A stretch of DNA of 18,111 bases from Prevotella sp. Lineage in GTDB: Bacteria; Bacteroidota; Bacteroidia; Bacteroidales; Bacteroidaceae. Numbering within the stretch: the first letter of the stretch is position 1; every line of letters starts with the position of its first letter. The notes beneath the pieces are model-generated. The model was not told the DNA's origin and did no database searches. It worked only from the letters and a program-made list of their open reading frames with translations. The stretch lies in contig JAFLSH010000015.1 of assembly GCA_022511055.1 (NCBI GenBank), positions 1-18,111 on the forward strand, given 5' to 3'. Shown piece by piece: positions 8,054 through 13,347 of this stretch. The position numbers were made by a program, and so were the translations under genes.

Positions 8054-8368
8054 ATGGAAGTACAAATCACAAACGAGAATTTTGAGAGTCTGAAGAATGG
8101 CCAGCTGCCGCTGGTACTCGATTTCTGGGCTACCTGGTGCGGCCCCTGCCGCATGATTGCCCCCATCTTGGCCGAGCTGGCACAGGAGTACGACGGAAAG
8201 GTCGTGGTAGGCAAGTGCGACGTTGAGGAATGCGAGGATTTGGCCACAGAATATGGCATCCGCAACATTCCCACCATCCTGTTCTTCAAGGATGGCGAAG
8301 TGGTCGACAAGCTCGTGGGCGCTGTCAGCAAGGAGAAACTCGACGGCAAGTTCAAGGCTCTGCTCTGA
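8054..8368 (+). CDS. trxA: Thioredoxin
   Basis: The product (104 aa) is a classical cytoplasmic thioredoxin that reduces protein disulfides using electrons from thioredoxin reductase. The active site is WCGPC at 28-32 (Cys29 and Cys32) within FWATWCGPCRM, and the cis-proline is Pro73 in RNIPTILFF. Length matches the family exactly, and no signal peptide is present. Two extra cysteines, Cys55 and Cys60 (KCDVEEC), lie outside the active site. The ATG follows an A-rich leader (AATAACAACAACA), typical of Bacteroidota translation starts without Shine-Dalgarno. It is followed after 32 nt by a small acidic protein, probably on the same transcript. Confidence 0.95.
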   Translation: MEVQITNENFESLKNGQLPLVLDFWATWCGPCRMIAPILAELAQEYDGKVVVGKCDVEECEDLATEYGIRNIPTILFFKDGEVVDKLVGAVSKEKLDGKFKALL

Positions 8369-8400
8369 GGCCGGCAAACCATTCCAAACGTGAAGCAACT

Positions 8401-8721
8401 ATGACCAGCTTCGAGGAAGAACTGCGGCAAGACGAGGAAGAAAACCGCCGCGAACTGGCTTTCATCCGCAACCAGCTGCCCGTGGACCTGAAATCGCGCT
8501 TCAGCGACGACGACATCTACTATCTGATGGATGCCATTGTCGACTATTACTTCGACAGCGGCATTCTGGAGAGCAGCGGCGACGAGGTGGAGATTGACAT
8601 GCAGCAGGTGGCAGACGCCATAACCGAGCAGGCCCGCCGCGACAAGCAGGGGAATTTCGACCCGCAAGAGGTGGTCTACGTGGTTGAGGCCGACATGGAT
8701 TTCCAGGAACAAAACCTGTAG
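8401..8721 (+). CDS. Small acidic hypothetical protein downstream of trxA
   Basis: I do not recognise a named family. The product (106 aa) is strongly acidic and helical in character, with no signal peptide, membrane segment or catalytic motif. It has a Glu/Arg-rich N-terminus (EEELRQDEEENRRELAFI), a central DDDIYYLMDAIVDYYFDSG segment with many aromatics, and the tail MDFQEQNL. ATG 8401 gives the only sensible start; the frame is open further upstream but overlaps trxA in another frame. Codon use matches the neighbouring core genes. It lies 32 nt after trxA and upstream of a strong terminator, so it is likely the last gene of this unit. The stop is TAG, and an in-frame near-copy of its last codons follows it (8722-8757). 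Confidence 0.8.
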   Translation: MTSFEEELRQDEEENRRELAFIRNQLPVDLKSRFSDDDIYYLMDAIVDYYFDSGILESSGDEVEIDMQQVADAITEQARRDKQGNFDPQEVVYVVEADMDFQEQNL

Positions 8722-8757
8722 CGCCACGGCATGGAACTCCGCGAACAGAATCTGTGA
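8722..8757 (+). other. In-frame downstream copy of the preceding protein's C-terminal tail
   Basis: Immediately after the TAG at 8719-8721 the same frame encodes RHGMELREQNL and then TGA at 8755-8757. The last eight codons of the gene encode MDFQEQNL and the following copy encodes MELREQNL, with a period of 36 nt (ATG at 8695 and 8731). Differences include synonymous changes (CAA/CAG, AAC/AAT) and conservative ones (Asp/Glu, Phe/Leu). This looks like a diverged tandem duplication whose second copy is cut off by an amber stop, or a read-through extension. Confidence 0.55.
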
Positions 8758-8760
8758 CTT

Positions 8761-8795
8761 AAAAGGCAGGACCCGCTGAGAGTCCTGCTTTTTTT
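8761..8795 (+). terminator. Strong intrinsic terminator
   Basis: GCAGGAC at 8766-8772 pairs with GTCCTGC at 8782-8788 over a 9-nt loop, followed by seven T residues (8789-8795). A-rich sequence before the stem could extend pairing with the T-run. It closes the trxA unit. Confidence 0.9.
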
Positions 8796-8870
8796 ACCTC
8801 TTTTAGCTACTTTAGAGCAAAAAATAAACAATATGATACAAAAACAAAAGTCTGTTTAAGAAAAATAGAC

Positions 8871-8878
8871 TATCTTTG
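8871..8878 (+). promoter_or_regulatory. Promoter -7 box for the secreted protein
   Basis: TATCTTTG followed by CA matches the Bacteroidota -7 consensus. No clear TTTG lies at the -33 position. Transcription from about 8884 would give an AT-rich leader of about 50 nt before the ATG at 8936, and excludes the longer in-frame start at 8876. Confidence 0.65.
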
Positions 8879-8935
8879 CACCCAAGAAGTAAAAAATACA
8901 TAAACCAATTTATTAACTTTTTAAACAATTCTATT

Positions 8936-10690
8936 ATGAAAAAACTATTTACTCTTATCGCTGGACTGCTCTTAGCGGGCAGCACCTTTGCACAGGGAGA
9001 ATATTCTTGGCGCAGCATTATCAAGAATGGTGATATGGAGGGTGACGATGTCTCTTGCTGGTGGAGTCACGAGTGGGACGAGTCGGTGTCGATGCGCGAC
9101 GACGGTTATTGCCGCATTATCGAAGACCCGACAGACCCAACCAACCACGTAGCCGTTGTGCGCACGTACAATGCAGAAAAGCAGGCCGAGATGGATGGCG
9201 ACATTCAGGACTGGAGCGCCCAGTTCTTCATCGCATGGCCGGAGGAGACCCCCGAAGTAGGCATGGAGATTCATGTTTCGTTCAGATTCAGGGCTGACCA
9301 TGAGGCTCAAATTTCTTCACAGGCTCACAACATGCCTGGCGACTACAACCACTATGATGCCGGTATGGGTGGCAACCTGACTGCAACGACAGAGTGGCAG
9401 ACCGTAGACAAGACTTTCCGTATTACAAACGACCATTTCTATGGCACGGGCGCTACGGCTGATTCTGAGAATGGCAAGGAGTTCCACTCTATTGCCTTCA
9501 ACCTCTATCTTGAGGCTTATAGAATTGACAACAACTTCTATTTTGACGATGTGATTGTTGAAGTCCGCAAGCCGAAACCACCGAAGGAGCAGACTGGCTG
9601 GTTTGACCTGATTCATAACGGCGACCTGTCTTCTGACGATGTGCGCAACTTTACTGAGAAGAACGGCGACACCGCTAATGACTATGTGAACTATGCTGCA
9701 AACATCTACGAGGACCCGAAGGATGGCAAGCCCACGCTGCGCGTGATGTCTGTGCCTACGTATGAGCAAATTACCGGCACGACCGACCAGAGCGAGCTGA
9801 TGGACTGGAACACACAGTTCTTCATTACGACCACGCACAAGTTCAAGACGGGCGAGCCTTATAAGTTCTCTATGATGGCTCGTGCAGATTATCCCGTACA
9901 GATTGAGTCACAGACACACAATGCACCGGGTGAGTATATCCACTGGGCATGCGTTGGTACGTTTGACTTGACCGAGGAGTGGCAACTCTTCGAGACGGAG
10001 GGAACTATTACGAGCGAGCAGAATGGTGGCTATACCATTGCCTTCAACTGCAACAAGGATCGTGAGCAAATCAACTACATGTACTTCCGTGACATCAAGT
10101 GGGAAATCAACGATGCTGAGGCTACCGACGAAGACCGCGAGTGGGGCAGCGAAGAGGTTGTTTGCCGCATAGGTGAAGATGGCTTTGCATCACTGACCAT
10201 CGACATGTCAGAGGCAACCAAGGCGCTTGGCTTCGATGAGCAGGCAGAAGACTACATCTACGATGAGACCGCAAAGGTGCTGGCTCCAGAGGGCGAGGAC
10301 GAAGATACGGAATACACCATTGAGTTCTCCGCTACCAACGGATTCAACATTGACGAGAATGGCCGCTTTAGCGATGAAGGCGACATTGTGATAACATTCG
10401 ATGCCGCAGAAGGCGACGAGGTAACCTTCAACGTTGAGGACATGGGCGATGTCTTGACCGGCGATGCTGCAATCGTAGTTCTCACTCGTCTGGCAGTGGT
10501 TAAGGACGGCAAGCACTACGTGTACTACATCACGCTGGTTGGTGCTGGCGCAGAAGATCCTACTGGCATTGCCACGGTTCCCGCTGCCGGACAGACCGAC
10601 GGTGTCATCTACGACCTGAGCGGCCGCCGCGTAACCAACCCCGTGAAGGGTCTCTACATCAAGAACGGCAAGAAGTTCATTCAGAAATAA
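8936..10690 (+). CDS. Secreted protein with two carbohydrate-binding-like repeats
   Basis: The product (584 aa) begins with a signal peptide (MKKLFTLIAGLLLAGSTFAQ, cleavage near 19-20). Two related repeats of about 160-180 residues follow (about 24-205 and 210-380). Each starts with NGD(M/L)xxDDV and shares DW(S/N)TQFFI-like and QSHNxPGxY-like segments (SQAHNMPGDY, SQTHNAPGEY), and ends with a YFDD/YFRD strand. They resemble the galactose-binding jelly-roll fold of CBM4/9-type modules; this is fold-level inference. A third acidic region (about 400-535), perhaps DUF4859-like, precedes a C-terminal tail with YDLSGRRV and GLYIKNGKKFIQK, a form common on secreted Prevotella and Bacteroides proteins. 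No catalytic domain is visible. I chose the ATG at 8936 for the signal peptide and the promoter. It stands alone between two terminators. Polysaccharide binding at the cell surface is likely but unproven. Confidence 0.85.
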   Translation: MKKLFTLIAGLLLAGSTFAQGEYSWRSIIKNGDMEGDDVSCWWSHEWDESVSMRDDGYCRIIEDPTDPTNHVAVVRTYNAEKQAEMDGDIQDWSAQFFIAWPEETPEVGMEIHVSFRFRADHEAQISSQAHNMPGDYNHYDAGMGGNLTATTEWQTVDKTFRITNDHFYGTGATADSENGKEFHSIAFNLYLEAYRIDNNFYFDDVIVEVRKPKPPKEQTGWFDLIHNGDLSSDDVRNFTEKNGDTANDYVNYAANIYEDPKDGKPTLRVMSVPTYEQITGTTDQSELMDWNTQFFITTTHKFKTGEPYKFSMMARADYPVQIESQTHNAPGEYIHWACVGTFDLTEEWQLFETEGTITSEQNGGYTIAFNCNKDREQINYMYFRDIKWEINDAEATDEDREWGSEEVVCRIGEDGFASLTIDMSEATKALGFDEQAEDYIYDETAKVLAPEGEDEDTEYTIEFSATNGFNIDENGRFSDEGDIVITFDAAEGDEVTFNVEDMGDVLTGDAAIVVLTRLAVVKDGKHYVYYITLVGAGAEDPTGIATVPAAGQTDGVIYDLSGRRVTNPVKGLYIKNGKKFIQK

Positions 10691-10734
10691 CTGTTATCAA
10701 CTATATTGCTTATTGCCCGCGAGGGTAGCTTTGA

Positions 10735-10767
10735 GGGGGTGCGCTTTCCGCGCACCTCTTTCCTTTT
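10735..10767 (+). terminator. Intrinsic terminator after the secreted protein
   Basis: GGTGCGC at 10738-10744 pairs with GCGCACC at 10750-10756 over a TTTCC loop, extended by G-T and G-C pairs outward, and followed by a T-rich tract ending in six T residues (10764-10769 region). Confidence 0.85.
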
Positions 10768-10791
10768 TTAAAAGAAGCGCCGAATAAGCCT

Positions 10792-10809
10792 CGCGCGCGC
10801 GTATATATA
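10792..10809. repeat. Alternating purine-pyrimidine tract (CG)5(TA)4
   Basis: Eighteen bases alternate strictly as CGCGCGCGCG then TATATATA. Such tracts favour Z-DNA under negative supercoiling in the CG part and unpair easily in the TA part. It abuts and slightly overlaps the left end of the inverted repeat. Confidence 0.8.
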
Positions 10810-10829
10810 GTAGCTAAACAAACTGGATG

Positions 10830-10858
10830 CCCTACACCCTCAACACCCCCGACACCCC
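10830..10858 (-). repeat. G-quadruplex motif on the minus strand (left arm)
   Basis: On the plus strand four C-runs (CCC, CCC, CCCCC, CCCC) are separated by TACA, TCAACA and GACA. The minus strand therefore carries four runs of three or more G with loops of 4, 6 and 4 nt, the standard G3+N1-7 pattern. Confidence 0.65.
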
Positions 10859-10870
10859 AATCTGCACCCT

Positions 10871-10892
10871 GGGTGTAGGGTAGGGTGTAGGG
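10871..10892 (+). repeat. G-quadruplex motif in the centre of the inverted repeat
   Basis: Four GGG runs (10871, 10878, 10883 and 10890) are separated by TGTA, TA and TGTA. This meets the strict G3N1-7 rule with short loops and is the best candidate of the three. Confidence 0.7.
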
Positions 10893-10958
10893 CTATTTGA
10901 TACCCAACACCCCAAATAGACAGAAAAAGCTATTGACAATCAGAGGTTTACAAAGGCT

Positions 10959-10986
10959 GGGTGTAGGGGGTGTTGAGGGTATAGGG
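10959..10986 (+). repeat. G-quadruplex motif on the plus strand (right arm)
   Basis: G-runs GGG, GGGGG, GGG and GGG are separated by TGTA, TGTTGA and TATA. It is the partner of the left-arm motif, so the two arms can either pair with each other or fold separately into quadruplexes on opposite strands. Confidence 0.65.
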
Positions 10987-11020
10987 CATTCAGCTTGATT
11001 GGCTACTATATGTGTTTTTT

Positions 11021-11038
11021 AGGAGTTAAAGGAGTTAA
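11021..11038 (+). repeat. 9-bp tandem repeat, two copies
   Basis: AGGAGTTAA occurs twice in tandem. It precedes an ATG at 11041 that opens only a 23-codon frame, so the AGGAG is probably not a functional ribosome site. Confidence 0.75.
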
Positions 11039-11081
11039 AAATGTTCTGTTCGTTTTTCAAATTTCATGGGCTCTGCCCTCC

Positions 11082-11119
11082 AATCCCTACTAAACCTACC
11101 AATCCCTACTAAACCTACC
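11082..11119 (+). repeat. 19-bp tandem repeat, two perfect copies, in a G-free tract
   Basis: Two identical units, AATCCCTACTAAACCTACC, lie at 11082-11100 and 11101-11119, followed by degenerate CCTACY copies to about 11148. The plus strand has no G from 11076 to 11159 (84 nt). With only two full units and no spacers this is not a CRISPR array. Confidence 0.85.
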
Positions 11120-11152
11120 AAACCTACTCCACCTACCATACCTAATTCAAAA

Positions 11153-11332
11153 ACTCCATGACTTTCGGGAAATAGTATGGGAGTTTTGGAAATTACTCCG
11201 TGAGTTTTGCCCGAAACTCACGGAGTAATTTTCCTAAAGTGGCGCTTTTTTACCAAAACTCACGGAGTTTTTGGTCGAAAAGTGGCGCTTTTTTGGTAAT
11301 ACTCCATGAGTATTTTGCAAGTCTCCGTGAGT
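11153..11332. repeat. Cluster of six ACTC-NNN-GAGT palindromes
   Basis: The 11-base palindrome ACTC-NNN-GAGT, with centre CGT, ACG or CAT, occurs at 11153-11163 (one mismatch), 11195-11205, 11216-11226, 11258-11268, 11301-11311 and 11322-11332 (first base differs). Copies 2 and 3 are mutually inverted and form an 18-bp perfect stem (11190-11207 with 11214-11231) over a 6-nt TGCCCG loop. Copies 4 and 5 have their own extended flanking symmetry (ACCAAA/TTTGGT and AAT/ATT). The cluster is directly downstream of tsaE on the minus strand, so it may provide 3' ends for that operon. Confidence 0.8.
11236..11294 (+). repeat. 16-bp direct repeat within the palindrome cluster
   Basis: AAAGTGGCGCTTTTTT occurs perfectly at 11236-11251 and 11279-11294, 43 bp apart, once before copy 4 and once before copy 5 of the ACTC-NNN-GAGT palindromes. 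This makes a composite unit of T-rich element plus palindrome repeated in tandem. Confidence 0.85.
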
Positions 11333-11347
11333 TTATCGTCTTGAGGC

Positions 11348-11755
11348 TCAGTAGCTGATGACTCGCGACCCGTCGGGTTGTTCGGTTATGGTGACCCGTA
11401 TGGCATCTTGCGGCAGCAAATCCTCTATCAGCTCCGGCCACTCGATGAAGCAGAGGTCGCCGGAGTAGAAATAGTCCTCGTAGCCCATGTCGTAGACCTC
11501 TTCCAGCTGTTTGATGCGGTAGAAGTCGAAGTGATACACAGATTTCTCGCCCATTGAATAGTCGTTGACAATGGAGAAGGTGGGGCTGGTGATGACATCG
11601 CTGACCCCTAACGCCTCGCAGACGGCCTTGATGAAGGTCGTCTTGCCGGCTCCCATCTGGCCGTAGAAGGCAAAGACGCGGCGCTCGCCTATCTGGTCGG
11701 CGAACTGCCGTGCTGCCTCGCCGATGCGGTCTGTTCCTGTGATTGTTATTTCCAT
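11348..11755 (-). CDS. tsaE: tRNA threonylcarbamoyladenosine biosynthesis ATPase TsaE
   Basis: The product (135 aa) is the P-loop ATPase that works with TsaB and TsaD to make the t6A37 modification of ANN-reading tRNAs. The Walker A motif GQMGAGKT is at 32-39, followed by SPTF at 57-60, HFDFYR at 75-80 and FIEWPE at 103-108, all typical of the family. Length is normal. The ATG at 11753-11755 lies 12 nt after the porX stop, so it is probably the last gene of the aroA-porW-porX-tsaE string. Its 3' end faces the palindrome cluster, the only candidate terminator downstream. Confidence 0.95.
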   Translation of the reverse strand: MEITITGTDRIGEAARQFADQIGERRVFAFYGQMGAGKTTFIKAVCEALGVSDVITSPTFSIVNDYSMGEKSVYHFDFYRIKQLEEVYDMGYEDYFYSGDLCFIEWPELIEDLLPQDAIRVTITEQPDGSRVISY

Positions 11756-11767
11756 GTTTACTTCTTT

Positions 11768-13339
11768 TTATCTTTTCTTTCCTGTTAGCGTGATGAGTGG
11801 TATAATCATTTCTTCCATCGAGATGCCACCGTGCTGGAAGGTGTCGCGGTAGTAGCTGACGTAGTAGTTATAGTTGTTGGGATAGGCAAAGAAGGCATCG
11901 CCCGTGGCAAAGACATAGCTGGTCGACAGGTTGGGCGATGGCAGCTTGGCCTGTCGCGGGTTGCGTATGACAAAGAGGTCTTTGGCATCGTAAGACAGGT
12001 TTTTGCCTAACTTGTAGCGCAGGTTGGTGTTGGTGTTGCGGTCGCCGATGATTTTCACGGGGCGCGTGCAGCGGATGCTGCCGTGGTCGGTGGTGACTAT
12101 GACATGGCAGTCGGTCTGCGCCAACAGCCGAAAGAAGTCGCTGATGACCGAGTGGCGAAACCATGACAGGGTGATGCTGCGATAGGCCGACTCGTTGTTG
12201 GCCAGCTCCCTGACCATGCGGCTCTCGGTGCGGGCGTGGCTCAGCATGTCGATGAAGTTGAACACCACCACGTTGAGGTCGTTCTTCAGCAGTGCCTGGT
12301 ACTGGCTGAGCAGACGGTCGGCATCCTGGGAGCTGTTCACCTTGTGGTAGGAGAAGGTGTTGTGGCGGCGGTAACGGTCGAGCTGTGTCTGAATGAGCGG
12401 CTCTTCGTTCAGATTCTTGCCTTCCTCCTCGTCTTCATCGACCCACAGGTCCGGGAACATCTGCGCAATCTGGTCGGGCATGAGCCCTGAGAAGATGGCA
12501 TTGCGGGCGTACTGCGTGGCGGTGGGCAGAATGCTGTAATAGAGGCTCTCGTCAATGTCGAACTGGTCGCCAATCTCGCCTGCCAGCACGCGCCACTGGT
12601 CGTAGCGGAAGTTGTCAAGCACCACAAGGAACACTTTTTTGCCCTCGTTGAGCAGCGGGAACACCTTGGTCTTGAAGACATCGGGGGAGAGTGGGGGAGA
12701 CTGGCGCGCCGTCTGTGGCTGGTGGGCGGAGTCCTCAATCCAGTCCAGGTAGTTGGCCTTGACAAACTTGGCAAACCCTAAGTTGGCCTCCTCTTTCTGC
12801 ATTTGCAACATCTCGGTCATGCTGCTGTCGGTGGCGCTGAGTTCCAGCTCCCAGCGCACGAGCCGCTTGTAGACCTCTACCCAGTCCTGCCAGGTCTGGC
12901 AGGACTGTATCTGTGTGCCAATCTGCATGAACTGCTGCTGGTAGCCGCTCTGTGTCACCTCGGTCTCAATCTCCCGGCGGTGTATGTTCTTCTTCAGCGT
13001 CAGCAGTATCTGGTTGGGGTTGACCGGCTTGATGAGATAGTCGGCTATTTTCTGGCCAATGGCCTGATTCATAATGTTCTCCTCTTCGCTCTTGGTCACC
13101 ATGACCACAGGCATGGCCGGCCGCAGCTCCTTGATTTGCTGCAACGTCTCCAGCCCGCTCAGTCCGGGCATCTGCTCGTCAAGCAGCACCAGGTCGAAAG
13201 CCCGTTCACGGCATTGGTCTATGGCATCGGTGCCGTTTGACACCGTGACCACCTCGTAGCCTTTCTTCTCCAGGAAGAGCAGGTGCGCCCGCAGCTGCTC
13301 AATCTCGTCGTCTACCCAAAGTAATAGTCCGTTTGTCAT
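11768..13339 (-). CDS. porX: PorX-like response regulator with PglZ domain
   Basis: The product (523 aa) has an N-terminal receiver domain (1-120: acidic pair Asp10-Asp11, phospho-acceptor Asp54 in LLDEQMPG, Thr82, Lys104), a helical linker, and a C-terminal PglZ domain of the alkaline phosphatase superfamily. Likely metal and catalytic residues are Asp242 (VLDNFRYDQW), Thr273 or Thr275 (LPTATQYARN), Asp364 and His368, Asp418-His419 (TTDHGS) and His503. This layout is that of PorX, which in Porphyromonas controls type IX secretion with the histidine kinase PorY and has nucleotide phosphodiesterase activity. No DNA-binding domain is visible. It lies 8 nt after porW and 12 nt before tsaE on the same strand. 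PorX homologues also occur where T9SS is not proven, so a secretion role here is inferred; the adjacent porW makes it more likely. Confidence 0.88.
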   Translation of the reverse strand: MTNGLLLWVDDEIEQLRAHLLFLEKKGYEVVTVSNGTDAIDQCRERAFDLVLLDEQMPGLSGLETLQQIKELRPAMPVVMVTKSEEENIMNQAIGQKIADYLIKPVNPNQILLTLKKNIHRREIETEVTQSGYQQQFMQIGTQIQSCQTWQDWVEVYKRLVRWELELSATDSSMTEMLQMQKEEANLGFAKFVKANYLDWIEDSAHQPQTARQSPPLSPDVFKTKVFPLLNEGKKVFLVVLDNFRYDQWRVLAGEIGDQFDIDESLYYSILPTATQYARNAIFSGLMPDQIAQMFPDLWVDEDEEEGKNLNEEPLIQTQLDRYRRHNTFSYHKVNSSQDADRLLSQYQALLKNDLNVVVFNFIDMLSHARTESRMVRELANNESAYRSITLSWFRHSVISDFFRLLAQTDCHVIVTTDHGSIRCTRPVKIIGDRNTNTNLRYKLGKNLSYDAKDLFVIRNPRQAKLPSPNLSTSYVFATGDAFFAYPNNYNYYVSYYRDTFQHGGISMEEMIIPLITLTGKKR

Positions 13340-13347
13340 ATATCTGT

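Larger units (their letters stand above)
10805..11011. repeat. Long imperfect inverted repeat (possible MITE-like or palindromic element)
   Basis: Positions 10805-10857 pair with 10959-11011 without gaps: 47 of 53 positions match and two of the six mismatches are G-T. The outermost ten bases, ATATAGTAGC and GCTACTATAT, are perfect. The 101-nt centre contains a further hairpin (CTATTTG at 10893-10899 with CAAATAG at 10913-10919). No transposase gene or clear target duplication is visible. The size (207 bp), terminal symmetry and lack of coding capacity fit a non-autonomous mobile or dispersed repeat element, but copy number is unknown from this window. Confidence 0.7.
10691..11347. other. 657-nt intergenic region rich in repeats
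   Basis: No convincing gene is present. In order it holds a terminator for the secreted protein (10735-10767), an alternating CG/TA tract (10792-10809), a long inverted repeat with G-quadruplex motifs (10805-11011), a 9-bp tandem pair (11021-11038), a G-free tract with a 19-bp tandem pair (11076-11159), and a cluster of ACTC-NNN-GAGT palindromes with a 16-bp direct repeat (11153-11332). The last cluster lies directly downstream of tsaE on its strand. Confidence 0.8.

Noticed and set aside
8876..8935. 20-residue extension before the signal peptide of the secreted protein
   Set aside because: It begins within the -7 promoter box, and the MKKLFTLIAG start gives a textbook signal peptide.
11041..11112. 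23-codon frame starting after AGGAGTTAA repeats
   Set aside because: A ribosome-like site precedes it, but the frame runs through the 19-bp tandem repeats, encodes low-complexity Pro/Thr sequence and has no support as a gene.
11082..11148. CRISPR-like appearance of the tandem repeats
   Set aside because: Only two perfect units exist, with no spacers, and there are no cas genes nearby.
11250..11441. 63-aa minus-strand frame overlapping the end of tsaE
   Set aside because: It overlaps tsaE out of frame and runs into the palindrome cluster; no motif or start signal supports it.
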